From NCBI GenBank assembly GCA_017471045.1, contig JAFUWZ010000018.1, forward strand, positions 22,046 through 86,045: a DNA stretch of 64,000 bases, given 5' to 3'. Each line of letters opens with the position of its first letter. Positions within the stretch are counted from its first letter, which is position 1. The translations under genes were made by a program, and so were the position numbers. Positions 24,905 through 32,478 of this stretch are shown here, one piece after another. The notes beneath the pieces are model-generated. The model searched no databases. It was not told the DNA's origin and saw only the letters and a list, made by a program, of their open reading frames with translations. The DNA comes from Bacteroidales bacterium. Lineage in GTDB: Bacteria > Bacteroidota > Bacteroidia > Bacteroidales > UBA932.

Positions 24905-25279
24905 AAGGGCTTTGACAGTATCTCCGTGACGGGTTTCATCGTCGCGGACAGAGGCTACTTCCGGGAAGTCCGGGATGAGGTGCTCATAGCCCCTGGCGGC
25001 ATTGTACTCAAACTTCGCAATGACCGGATAGAGAATCTTCCGGCCAGCTATCTTATAAAGAATCGGCAGCAGACGGGCTTTCAGCATCTTTGGCTGAAGG
25101 ACTTCGCCCGTATAGGCATGAAAGACAGAGGCATGCCGGCCTTCTTCTTTGGCCAGTTGCCGGAAGGTTTCCTTGTCACGTTCATGTTTTGCTACATCGG
25201 CAAGCGCGTTATACATGGGAACGGCATCCAATTCTCCCTGCTGTGCCTTGAGGAGTTCTTTTCTTTGTCTGTTCGTCAT
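24896..25279 (-). CDS. Ferritin-like/rubrerythrin-type diiron protein
   Basis: 127 residues, all helical, with ferritin-like metal ligands: E in QQGELDAVPMY, KEEGRHASVF (ExxH), E in FEYNAARGYE and DDETRHGD (ExxH). This is the four-helix rubrerythrin core without the rubredoxin domain; relatives occur as N-terminal domains of VIT1/CCC1-like transporters or as stand-alone proteins. Likely involved in peroxide or iron handling. A -7 box TATCTTTG lies at 25291-25284, so close to the ATG that the message may be leaderless. Confidence 0.78.
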   Translation of the reverse strand: MTNRQRKELLKAQQGELDAVPMYNALADVAKHERDKETFRQLAKEEGRHASVFHAYTGEVLQPKMLKARLLPILYKIAGRKILYPVIAKFEYNAARGYEHLIPDFPEVASVRDDETRHGDTVKALLD

Positions 25280-25283
25280 GACG

Positions 25284-25291
25284 CAAAGATA
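25284..25291 (-). promoter_or_regulatory. -7 element of the ferritin-like gene
   Basis: TATCTTTG on the minus strand, five bases before the ATG at 25279. This spacing implies a leaderless or nearly leaderless transcript. Confidence 0.45.
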
Positions 25292-25324
25292 ATCATTTTC
25301 AGAGATATAGGAGCCGGGCGGACA

Positions 25325-25440
25325 GAGATGATGCCTGAAGGGCTCATCTCCGGCTGTCTGGCTGTGGGTGCGTGTGCCGACACATAGGTCCCTGGCGCGG
25401 GGAGCTCCAGTGGACTTGACAGCTGCGCTGGCAAGTCGGC
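25325..25440 (+). ncRNA. Candidate structured RNA or 5' leader upstream of pgeF
   Basis: Hairpin A pairs GAGATGA (25325-25331) with TCATCTC (25344-25350). A second unit is closed by GCCGAC (25376-25381) with GTCGGC (25435-25440). Inside it is a 10-bp stem AGGTCCCTGG/CCAG-T-GGACTT (25386-25395 with 25407-25417, one bulge) and a small CAGC/GCTG hairpin (25420-25430), forming a three-way junction. It ends about 50 bases before the pgeF start, with TTTTTT at 25471-25476. It does not match a riboswitch class I can name. Confidence 0.35.
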
Positions 25441-25490
25441 AGAAACGTGCGGGGCTTTGAGAGTCAGGTGTTTTTTGCTATATTCGCGTT

Positions 25491-26195
25491 ATGTTTCCGG
25501 AACTGTTGAAATATGACCTGGGAGATGGTGTGGAGGCTTTTTCCACACGGAGGGACAGTGTGCTTCCGTATCCCGTAATCCAGGGGCATCAGGTGCATGA
25601 CGGGAAGGTGGCGGTGATTGACCGGCCGGACTATACACGGGAGCAGTTGGAGGGCTACGATGCTTTCGTAACAAACCTCCCTGATGTAGCAATTGGGGTA
25701 AGGACTGCGGACTGTGTGCCGATATTGCTCTATGATCCCGTAAAGCGAGTAGTGGCGGCCGTGCATTCCGGGTGGAAAGGGACGGTACTGCATATCGCGC
25801 AGAAGGCCATCCACGTGATGGAACAGCAGTTCCGATGCAAGGTTGAGGACCTTGTGGCTGCCGTTGGCCCTTCCATCGGCCCGGAGAGTTTTCAGGTGGG
25901 CGAAGAGGTGGCCGAGCATTTCAAGAATGCCGGTTTTCCGATGGAGGAGATCTGGTCGTTCCGGGGCCCGGGTGATGGGACGCCGATGTCCGGTGGACAT
26001 CATATCGACCTATGGAAAGCCAATGTCTGGCTGCTGGAGAGTGCTGGGGTGCAGGCCGGGAACATTCAGTGGTGCGGAATTGACACCTTTACCACACCCG
26101 ATTTCTTCTCGGCGAGACGGGAAGGTGTGGCATGCGGAAGGATTATCAATTCTATCAAACTTGATAGTCATAGAAAAAATGGTTCCTCTGTTTGA
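25491..26195 (+). CDS. pgeF: PgeF/YfiH family purine nucleoside phosphorylase/polyphenol oxidase
   Basis: 234 residues of the DUF152/LACC1 family. The zinc and catalytic landmarks are visible: GHQVHDGKV (His), VRTADCVPILLYDP (Cys) and VAAVHSGWKGTV (His). Members cleave purine nucleosides phosphorolytically, and in some bacteria have been tied to peptidoglycan editing or oxidase activity. The ATG at 25491 fits the family start. It overlaps the next GNAT gene by 17 bases. Confidence 0.9.
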   Translation: MFPELLKYDLGDGVEAFSTRRDSVLPYPVIQGHQVHDGKVAVIDRPDYTREQLEGYDAFVTNLPDVAIGVRTADCVPILLYDPVKRVVAAVHSGWKGTVLHIAQKAIHVMEQQFRCKVEDLVAAVGPSIGPESFQVGEEVAEHFKNAGFPMEEIWSFRGPGDGTPMSGGHHIDLWKANVWLLESAGVQAGNIQWCGIDTFTTPDFFSARREGVACGRIINSIKLDSHRKNGSSV

Positions 26196-26712
26196 GACTA
26201 AGCGTCTTCGCTTCCGGCCTTGGATGGAATCTGATGCAGAGGTTCTCTTCAAGTATGCATCGGACCCGGACGTGGGGCCGAGGGCCGGATGGCCGCCGCA
26301 TCAGTCAGTAGAGGAAAGTCGCACTGTAATCCGAGACATCTTCTCCAACGGACACACGTGGGCGCTGGTGCTGAAAGAGACTGGTGAGCCCATAGGCTGT
26401 ATGGGGTATCACAATGCATCGGAGAGCAATATAGAAATCGGCCCGGAAGATGCAGAGCTGGGTTATTGGATAGCCAAGCCGCACTGGAATCAAGGACTTT
26501 GCACCGAAGCTCTTCGCTCCATGATTAATTGGTGCTTCAATACAAAAGGGTTCCAAACTCTTTGGGGTGACTTTTTTGTGGACAATCCGGCATCCGGTCG
26601 GGTGATGGAAAAATGTGGCTTCAGGGATACTGGAGAGACCAATATGCTCAGTAATCTTTATCGTGGAGATGAACGCCCTGTGAAGATAATGAGATTGGAT
26701 TACGCACTATGA
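26179..26712 (+). CDS. GNAT family N-acetyltransferase (RimJ/RimL-like)
   Basis: 177 residues. Begins MVPLFETKRLRFRPWMESDAE, the classical RimJ/RimL N-terminus, and contains AELGYWIAKPHWNQGLCTEA with the acetyl-CoA pocket, and DNPASGRVMEKCGF near the end. Substrate unknown (protein N-terminus, aminoglycoside or small amine are family options). It starts within the end of pgeF and shares ATGA with the next gene, so the three are one transcript. Confidence 0.88.
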   Translation: MVPLFETKRLRFRPWMESDAEVLFKYASDPDVGPRAGWPPHQSVEESRTVIRDIFSNGHTWALVLKETGEPIGCMGYHNASESNIEIGPEDAELGYWIAKPHWNQGLCTEALRSMINWCFNTKGFQTLWGDFFVDNPASGRVMEKCGFRDTGETNMLSNLYRGDERPVKIMRLDYAL

Positions 26713-27107
26713 GATTCAAGCACACGCGTAGGCCCGGATTCTGGCTCGGCTTTATCGATTTCTTTATGGCCGGGCTGTTTTTCATGAGCGTGATGCGCAT
26801 AATCATACCGCTTGGCTTCAAGTACGGTTCCGGCAAGGGCTGGAAGTACGTCTGGCCCCCCGAAGACCCCAAGGAGTATTACCATTTCGAAACGTTGGAT
26901 TGCCTGTACCAGTATGGATTCGGCAAGCGGAACCTGCTGGAACGTTCCGACCCGACGTTCTGCCGCAGTGACATCATCAACTACGGGAACCTCCACAACA
27001 TCGACTTCAAGCGTACCCGAACCCTTGGCCAGGGCGGGCAGATGCGTGACTTCTGCTTCATCCGGCACCGTAAGGGAGAGGTCTGGGAACGCTCGAAATC
27101 GGTCTGA
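26709..27107 (+). CDS. Hypothetical protein with one N-terminal membrane segment
   Basis: 132 residues; not recognised. A basic N-terminus (MRFKHTRRP) precedes a hydrophobic stretch of about 22 residues (FWLGFIDFFMAG and following) and a soluble region rich in aromatic and charged residues with WPPEDPKEYYHFETLDC and FCFIRHRKGEVWE. The start codon overlaps the stop of the upstream acetyltransferase (ATGA), indicating coupling. It converges with the methyltransferase at 27108 with no gap. Confidence 0.6.
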   Translation: MRFKHTRRPGFWLGFIDFFMAGLFFMSVMRIIIPLGFKYGSGKGWKYVWPPEDPKEYYHFETLDCLYQYGFGKRNLLERSDPTFCRSDIINYGNLHNIDFKRTRTLGQGGQMRDFCFIRHRKGEVWERSKSV

Positions 27108-27872
27108 TTATTTCTTCCCGACGAGAATTGCCGACCCCGAAAGGGCCATCCAGGTGGCTTCCCACTTGGTCATGAAGCGGCCGTTGTCCGTGGGGATGAG
27201 TTCCATCTTCTCGTAGCCCATCTCTTTGAGTTTCTGCACGAAGGAGAGCATGTCGCCGTATTTGGCTTTGGAGAAGATGTCGTGCAGGGCAAAAGTGCCG
27301 CCTTTTTTCAGGACGCGGAGCGTTTCCAGAAGGATGGCCTGGCGGTCCCGGCTGGGGATGTTGTGATAGACGTAGTTGGAGGTGACAGCGTCGAATGTCT
27401 CGTCCGGAAAATCCAGCTTCATGGCATTTCCCTGGGCGAATGAAGTGAGCGCTTCCACACCTTCGGCACGGGCATTTTCCTCGCAGAGGCGCTTGCTGAA
27501 GGAGGCGTATTCTACTCCCCAGCGGTCGATGCCGACCATCGAAGCCTCGGGGTTGCGCTTCGCGACCGCAATGGCGAGAGCGCCGCTGCCGCATCCCACA
27601 TCCAGGCCGCGTCCGGCAGAAGGTAGGCGGACGTATTCGGCCACGCCCTCTATAATCTGGCGGGACATCTGCCGGTTGCCGTTGTAGGAAAATGCGCGGT
27701 ACAGCATTGTCATCCAGAGCGTTACAAAAGCCAGGATGACGGCAGCGATAAGGAACAGAATCCGCAGCCAGCCCGGCTGGATAAACAGTGCTATCATAAG
27801 GCAGACGGCGGCGGCCGCCGCAAAGCTCAGAACCATGCCCTTGGGCATCCAATTCTTATAGTTTGGTTTCAT
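27108..27872 (-). CDS. Membrane-anchored class I SAM-dependent methyltransferase
   Basis: 254 residues. Two hydrophobic segments (about residues 13-31 and 36-56) are followed by a Rossmann methyltransferase domain with motif I GLDVGCGSGALAIAVA, acidic loop VGIDRWG, and motif IV FDAVTSNYVYHNI. Substrate unknown. It is the last gene of a three-gene minus-strand operon behind a second methyltransferase and an MptD-like membrane protein. Confidence 0.85.
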   Translation of the reverse strand: MKPNYKNWMPKGMVLSFAAAAAVCLMIALFIQPGWLRILFLIAAVILAFVTLWMTMLYRAFSYNGNRQMSRQIIEGVAEYVRLPSAGRGLDVGCGSGALAIAVAKRNPEASMVGIDRWGVEYASFSKRLCEENARAEGVEALTSFAQGNAMKLDFPDETFDAVTSNYVYHNIPSRDRQAILLETLRVLKKGGTFALHDIFSKAKYGDMLSFVQKLKEMGYEKMELIPTDNGRFMTKWEATWMALSGSAILVGKK

Positions 27873-27877
27873 AGGTG

Positions 27878-28504
27878 CTATTTTACGCCAGTTACGGCGA
27901 GCCAGTGTTTGGGTTCATTGCGATGAATTTTGATATTCTGAAATCCGGCGGCTGCGAGGTGCTTTTTGACTTCGTCCGGCGTGTAAGTGTGCATGCCGTC
28001 GATTATCTTCTCCCACTTTTCGTTGTTTCCGGAAAGGCCGTCTTCTTCGTTGACGATAAGGAACTTACCTCCCGGAACCAACACGCGGCGCACTTCGGCA
28101 AAAGATTTCTCAATGTCTGGCCAAAAATAGATGGTCTCGAAGGCTGTGGCCATTGAGAAGGTATCATCGGAAAAAGGTAACTGAGCGACATTGGCCGAAA
28201 GGACCTGGCAGCGGCCCTCTTTGATGGCGGCGGCGTTTACCTTGGCCGATTTCTGCACGGAGACCGGAGAATAATCCACGCCGGTCATCTTTCCTTTAAG
28301 GCTGCGCTGCATCAGCCGTTTCAAATTGGCACCGCCGCCGCAGCCGATGTCCAGGATTTCCCCTTCGGCGGGAACATTGCCGAAGTCCAGGCCCCAGGAA
28401 GCCATTTCGGCATGGAAGCCGCCATTCATGCCTGCCACCATCATCTTGCCCCAAAAGCCTTCCGGCTTACGGGTGTTGCTGAAGATTTTACTGAGAAGCC
28501 CCAT
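27878..28504 (-). CDS. Class I SAM-dependent methyltransferase
   Basis: 208 residues. Motif I ILDIGCGGGANLKRL, TGVDYSPVSVQ, and the post-motif FSMATAFETIYFWPDIEKS are typical of the UbiE/small-molecule methyltransferase branch. The short N-terminal region has GFWGKMMVAGMN. The start touches the stop of the MptD-like gene, so the two are co-translated. Product unknown. Confidence 0.87.
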   Translation of the reverse strand: MGLLSKIFSNTRKPEGFWGKMMVAGMNGGFHAEMASWGLDFGNVPAEGEILDIGCGGGANLKRLMQRSLKGKMTGVDYSPVSVQKSAKVNAAAIKEGRCQVLSANVAQLPFSDDTFSMATAFETIYFWPDIEKSFAEVRRVLVPGGKFLIVNEEDGLSGNNEKWEKIIDGMHTYTPDEVKKHLAAAGFQNIKIHRNEPKHWLAVTGVK

Positions 28505-29082
28505 TATTTCAAGAGTTTTGCCGATTTCTTGTCAACTTTTCCGCAGAGCCAGATGCCGAGAACTGCAACGGCTGCGGTCAGAATGATGCAGAGACAGAGC
28601 GTAGCGGGATTCTGAAGTTTTATCATGCCGTCGGCATACGCCCGGCCCATTTCTTCCACGGCTCCGTCAAGGTACCACTGAGGACGGGTCCAGAGGTTCA
28701 CAATCCAGCCGATATTGCCGATGGCAAGGAAGGGATAGGCTGCATAGAGACCTTTCTTTGAATCGTTGCCAACGAGCAGTCTTACCACATCGGCAATGAT
28801 GCCCCCGGCAACAATGATGGCTTTGGAAAGAAAGCCGGCGGCTTCACCGGTTGCCAGGCAGAACAGGCATACCAACAATGCGGCAAAAGTTCCCACACCG
28901 AACTTCTGCCATCTGGCTGAGAGCCAGAAGAAAGCACCTGACCCAAGCAGAGCGGCAACAACCGGGAAGAATGCCCAGCAGGCCGGGCCAATAAAACCGA
29001 AGAAACAAGCAGCGAAAACAGTCGCCATGTATAACAGGCCCATTCCTACCGCCGAATACCATTTCAATAAAATCTTTTCCAT
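28504..29082 (-). CDS. MptD-family putative ECF transporter S component
   Basis: 192 residues with about five to six hydrophobic segments, matching the MptD/Trep_Strep family predicted to be substrate-binding S components of energy-coupling factor transporters. No ECF ATPase or T component is nearby, so it would depend on a shared module elsewhere. Its pairing with two methyltransferases suggests uptake and methylation of a small substrate (inference). Start 29082 (MEKILLKWYSAVG) begins the first membrane segment region. Confidence 0.7.
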   Translation of the reverse strand: MEKILLKWYSAVGMGLLYMATVFAACFFGFIGPACWAFFPVVAALLGSGAFFWLSARWQKFGVGTFAALLVCLFCLATGEAAGFLSKAIIVAGGIIADVVRLLVGNDSKKGLYAAYPFLAIGNIGWIVNLWTRPQWYLDGAVEEMGRAYADGMIKLQNPATLCLCIILTAAVAVLGIWLCGKVDKKSAKLLK

Positions 29083-29217
29083 ATTGAGTTACTTTTGTTT
29101 TCTGAATATAAATTTCGCAAGTATCTGATGGTCTATCAATCCCAAAATGTGGCGATTCTTTGGGCAACAATTGACACGGTTTTTGCATCAATAGGTCTGA
29201 AACCAAACTCATTCACA

Positions 29218-29433
29218 ATGAAACCTAAGAAGAAAATGAAGAAGCTGCGGATGACGGAAGCGGACTTTATGCTCGCGAACCGCAGGGCGGCAAGGCTCGA
29301 AGAGATTGCCGGGCACGGAAGGCCGGTTTCGATGAGGTCGGTGCTCCACAAGTCAAAGAAGGTCTATGACCGCAAGCGTCTGATGAAGGCAGGCATCACA
29401 AACGATGACCTGCCTTTGCACGATGGCAAATGA
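29218..29433 (+). CDS. Small basic hypothetical protein
   Basis: 71 residues, Lys/Arg-rich (MKPKKKMKKLRMTEADF) with HKSKKVYDRKRLMKAGI. Not recognised as a named family. An earlier in-frame ATG at 29095 would add 41 residues that look like translated leader. The stop overlaps the start of the UvrA-like gene (ATGA), so the two are translationally coupled. It could be a nucleic-acid-binding partner, but nothing proves that. Confidence 0.6.
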   Translation: MKPKKKMKKLRMTEADFMLANRRAARLEEIAGHGRPVSMRSVLHKSKKVYDRKRLMKAGITNDDLPLHDGK

Positions 29434-31928
29434 AACGAAACTGCCTGCCTGTCATGGACAAATCCGAAAATAATATGGCTGATCATATAGAGGTACGGGG
29501 CGCAAGCGCCAACAATCTCAAACACATTGACGTAGATATCCCGCTCGGGAAAATTGTGGGCATCGCGGGCGTGTCCGGCTCCGGGAAGTCCTCACTGGCC
29601 CTCGGCGTGCTGTATGCCGAAGGCTCGCGCCGCTATCTCGAGTCCCTGTCCACCTATACGCGCCGCCGGATGACGCAGGCCTCGCGGGCGCTGGCTGACG
29701 ATGTACGCTATGTCCCCGCCGCCCTGGCGCTTCACCAGCGGCCTGGCGTTCCGGGCATCCGGAGCACTTTCGGAACCCTGTCGGAGCTGCTGAACAGCCT
29801 GCGCCTGATGTTCTCCCGTCTGGCCAGCCATCGGTGTCCCAACGGTCATTACCTGGAGCCCACCCTGGACGTGGCGGCCGAACAGCCCATTTTCTGCCCC
29901 GTCTGCGGCGAAAGGGTCTATGCCCCCGGAGCCGAGCAACTGGCTTTCAACAGCGAAGGCGCCTGCCGCCGCTGCTCCGGAACCGGCATCGTCCGCACCG
30001 TCGATGAATCCAAGCTCGTGCCCAATGAGAACCTCACCATCGACGAAGGAGCTGTCCTTCCCTGGGGCACGCTGATGTGGTCGCTGATGAAAGATATCGC
30101 CCGCGAAATGGGTGTGCGTACCGATGTGCCTTTCAAGGATTTAACCCCAGAAGAGAAGGAAATCGTCTATCACGGACCGGCCGAAAAGCGGCATTTCCTC
30201 TATAAAAACGAAAAGACCAATAGCTTCGCCGAGATGGATTTCACTTACTACAGCGCTGTCTATAGCGTGGAAAACGCGCTTGCGAAAGTCAAGGACGAGA
30301 GCGGGATGAAACGTGTGGAGAAGTTCCTCCGGGAAGACATCTGCCCGGATTGCAGCGGGACGCGCCTGTCGGAAGCCGCCCGGGCCCCGCTGCTGCGGGG
30401 AATCAACCTCGCGGATGCCTGCAAAATGACGCTCGCCGAGCTGATTGAATGGGTCCGGGGCGTGCCGGCTTCCTTGCCGGAGCCTATGCGCCCCATGGGC
30501 GAGCGGATCTGCGAATCGTTCCACGATACGGCCCGCCGCCTCGTGGATTTAGGACTGTCTTACCTCACGCTGGACCGCGCTGCAGCCACGCTTTCCACCG
30601 GAGAGCGCCAGCGGGTGCAGCTCTCAAGGGCCGTGCGCAACCGGACAACGGGGGTCCTGTACGTCCTGGACGAGCCGTCCATCGGTCTGCATCCCGTGAA
30701 CCTGGAAGGGCTCACGGGCGTGATGGACGACCTTGTCGCCGACGGCAATACGGTCGTACTCGTGGACCATGACACACAAGTGCTCAACCATTCGGACTGG
30801 ATCATCGAACTGGGCCCGGAAGCCGGGACCAAAGGCGGAACCATCATCGCCCAAGGCACAGTCGCACAATTGGAGAAAAACCCCGCCTCCCGCATCGGGC
30901 CCTACCTGCACGGCAGGCTGAAGCCTGCGCCCCGGCAGGATGACCTCTTCGCGCTTGGGAGCATCTGCATGAGCACCGGAGCCATCCACACGGTGCAGCC
31001 CCTTCAGGTCGCTTTCCCGAAAGGACGCTTGTCGGTGGTCACCGGCGTCTCCGGCTCGGGCAAGACCACAATGGTCCTGGAAAGCCTGATCCCCGGACTC
31101 AGAGCCGCTGTCGCCGGAGAGGGGCTTCCTGCGCACGTAATTGACCTAAAGGCGAATGGGATAAGCCAGGTAAAACTCATCGACGCGACCCCCATCGGCA
31201 TCAACGTCCGCTCCACGGTGGCGACCTATGCCAATATCCATGATGAACTGCGAAAGGTCTATGCCCGGGAGCAGGCGGCAAAGGATGGCGGATGGAAAGC
31301 CGGAGATTTTTCCTACAATACCGGACGACTGCGCTGCTCCACCTGCGACGGCACGGGCAGCATCAGCCTGGACGTACAGTTTCTCCCTGACGTGGATATA
31401 CCCTGCCCTGACTGCCACGGTTCGCGCTATGGACGCGAGGCCTTCGGGATCCGGCGAAAAGGAAGACTGTCGCTGCCACAACTGATGGCCCTGTCCGTGG
31501 ATGAGGCGCTGGAAGAGTGCGCCGACCTTTCTATTGTGCGCAACCGCCTGCAAGTGCTTCATGACCTGGGGCTTGGCTATCTCACGCTGGGAGAAGCGAC
31601 ACCCATGCTGTCGGGCGGTGAAGCCCAGCGGCTCAAACTTGCCAGCGAGATGGGACGGGGCCAGGAGGACAGCCTATTTGTCTTCGACGAGCCCACGATC
31701 GGCCTGCATCCGCTTGATGTACGGACGCTGTTGGGCGTCTTCCGTACCCTTATCGGCAGCGGTGCCACGGTCATCGTGATTGAGCACGATCTGGACCTAA
31801 TCCGCAGCGCGGACTATATTGTCGATATGGGTCCGGGCGGCGGTGTGCAGGGTGGCCGCATCGTTGCAACCGGCGCACCCGAAGAGGTCGCGGCCAACAG
31901 CGACAGCATCACCGGAAAGTACCTGTAA
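29430..31928 (+). CDS. Short UvrA paralogue (class II UvrA/ABC excinuclease-like ATPase)
   Basis: 832 residues, about 100 shorter than true UvrA. Two ABC ATPase modules: Walker A GVSGSGKSSLA and GVSGSGKTTMV, signatures LSTGERQRVQLSRA and LSGGEAQRLKLASE, Walker B VLDEPSIGLHP and VFDEPTIGLHP. Zinc-type CxxC modules are present (CRRCSGTG, CPDCSGTR, CSTCDGTG, CPDCHGSR). The reduced size and ATP-binding insertions match drug-resistance or self-immunity UvrA2 proteins. The start could also be 29475 (MADHIEVRG), the family-typical beginning; 29430 would be coupled to the upstream small gene. The genuine uvrB is at 58.9 kb, so this is not the housekeeping excinuclease locus. Confidence 0.9.
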   Translation: MKRNCLPVMDKSENNMADHIEVRGASANNLKHIDVDIPLGKIVGIAGVSGSGKSSLALGVLYAEGSRRYLESLSTYTRRRMTQASRALADDVRYVPAALALHQRPGVPGIRSTFGTLSELLNSLRLMFSRLASHRCPNGHYLEPTLDVAAEQPIFCPVCGERVYAPGAEQLAFNSEGACRRCSGTGIVRTVDESKLVPNENLTIDEGAVLPWGTLMWSLMKDIAREMGVRTDVPFKDLTPEEKEIVYHGPAEKRHFLYKNEKTNSFAEMDFTYYSAVYSVENALAKVKDESGMKRVEKFLREDICPDCSGTRLSEAARAPLLRGINLADACKMTLAELIEWVRGVPASLPEPMRPMGERICESFHDTARRLVDLGLSYLTLDRAAATLSTGERQRVQLSRAVRNRTTGVLYVLDEPSIGLHPVNLEGLTGVMDDLVADGNTVVLVDHDTQVLNHSDWIIELGPEAGTKGGTIIAQGTVAQLEKNPASRIGPYLHGRLKPAPRQDDLFALGSICMSTGAIHTVQPLQVAFPKGRLSVVTGVSGSGKTTMVLESLIPGLRAAVAGEGLPAHVIDLKANGISQVKLIDATPIGINVRSTVATYANIHDELRKVYAREQAAKDGGWKAGDFSYNTGRLRCSTCDGTGSISLDVQFLPDVDIPCPDCHGSRYGREAFGIRRKGRLSLPQLMALSVDEALEECADLSIVRNRLQVLHDLGLGYLTLGEATPMLSGGEAQRLKLASEMGRGQEDSLFVFDEPTIGLHPLDVRTLLGVFRTLIGSGATVIVIEHDLDLIRSADYIVDMGPGGGVQGGRIVATGAPEEVAANSDSITGKYL

Positions 31929-31954
31929 CCGGCGTACAGGCTCCAGCCCCCGCT

Positions 31955-32449
31955 CTATGCATCGGCAAACACTTTGCCATCTTCAAGGACAACTTGGAGT
32001 GTCGTATATTCGCTGTGGAAATCGTGCTCCAGACGGTCGAGGTAGCGACGGCTTTCCCACTGGCACATGGGCAAATCGTGGAGCAGGCAGTTGCCGCAGG
32101 TTTCCGGAGTCGTCGCCGGCACCTCTTCCTGGTCAAGGATCCACTTGAGGCACTCCACGGCCAGGGCCCGCATATCCTCGACGGTATAGGTCCCCGTCAT
32201 AATGATATACATCCCCGTCAGGCATCCCATGGGACCTACATATACGACATCGTCCTTGGCCTGGCTGTTGCGGAACCAGGTCGCCATCAGGTGTTCCAGA
32301 CTGTGCATGGCGGCCGGTGCGACGGCCGGCTCCCGGTTGGGTTCCGTGATCCGCAAGTCAAATGTGGTGAATCCCCGGTCCCGACGTGAGACATAGATAC
32401 CCGGTTTGAGACGGGTGTGGTCTATGGTAAAACTCTGTATAACTTCCAT
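31955..32449 (-). CDS. luxS: S-ribosylhomocysteine lyase
   Basis: Cleaves S-ribosylhomocysteine to homocysteine and DPD, the AI-2 precursor. 164 residues. The iron/zinc ligands HSLEH (H49, H53 with E52) and a C-terminal Cys (CGNC region, about 118-121) are visible, with the catalytic Cys76 in GPMGCLTGM. An in-frame ATG 15 codons upstream at 32494 lies inside the GH3 gene; 32449 fits the family start MEVIQSFTIDH. Immediately downstream of the GH3 gene on the same strand. Confidence 0.97.
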   Translation of the reverse strand: MEVIQSFTIDHTRLKPGIYVSRRDRGFTTFDLRITEPNREPAVAPAAMHSLEHLMATWFRNSQAKDDVVYVGPMGCLTGMYIIMTGTYTVEDMRALAVECLKWILDQEEVPATTPETCGNCLLHDLPMCQWESRRYLDRLEHDFHSEYTTLQVVLEDGKVFADA

Positions 32450-32478
32450 AAGGCAATAATAAAGACGAGATGGGAAGA

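Noticed and set aside
25316-25490. Cobalamin riboswitch before pgeF
   Set aside because: AGTCAGG near the end recalls the B12-box tail, but the remaining box and core motifs are missing and the gene is not B12-related.
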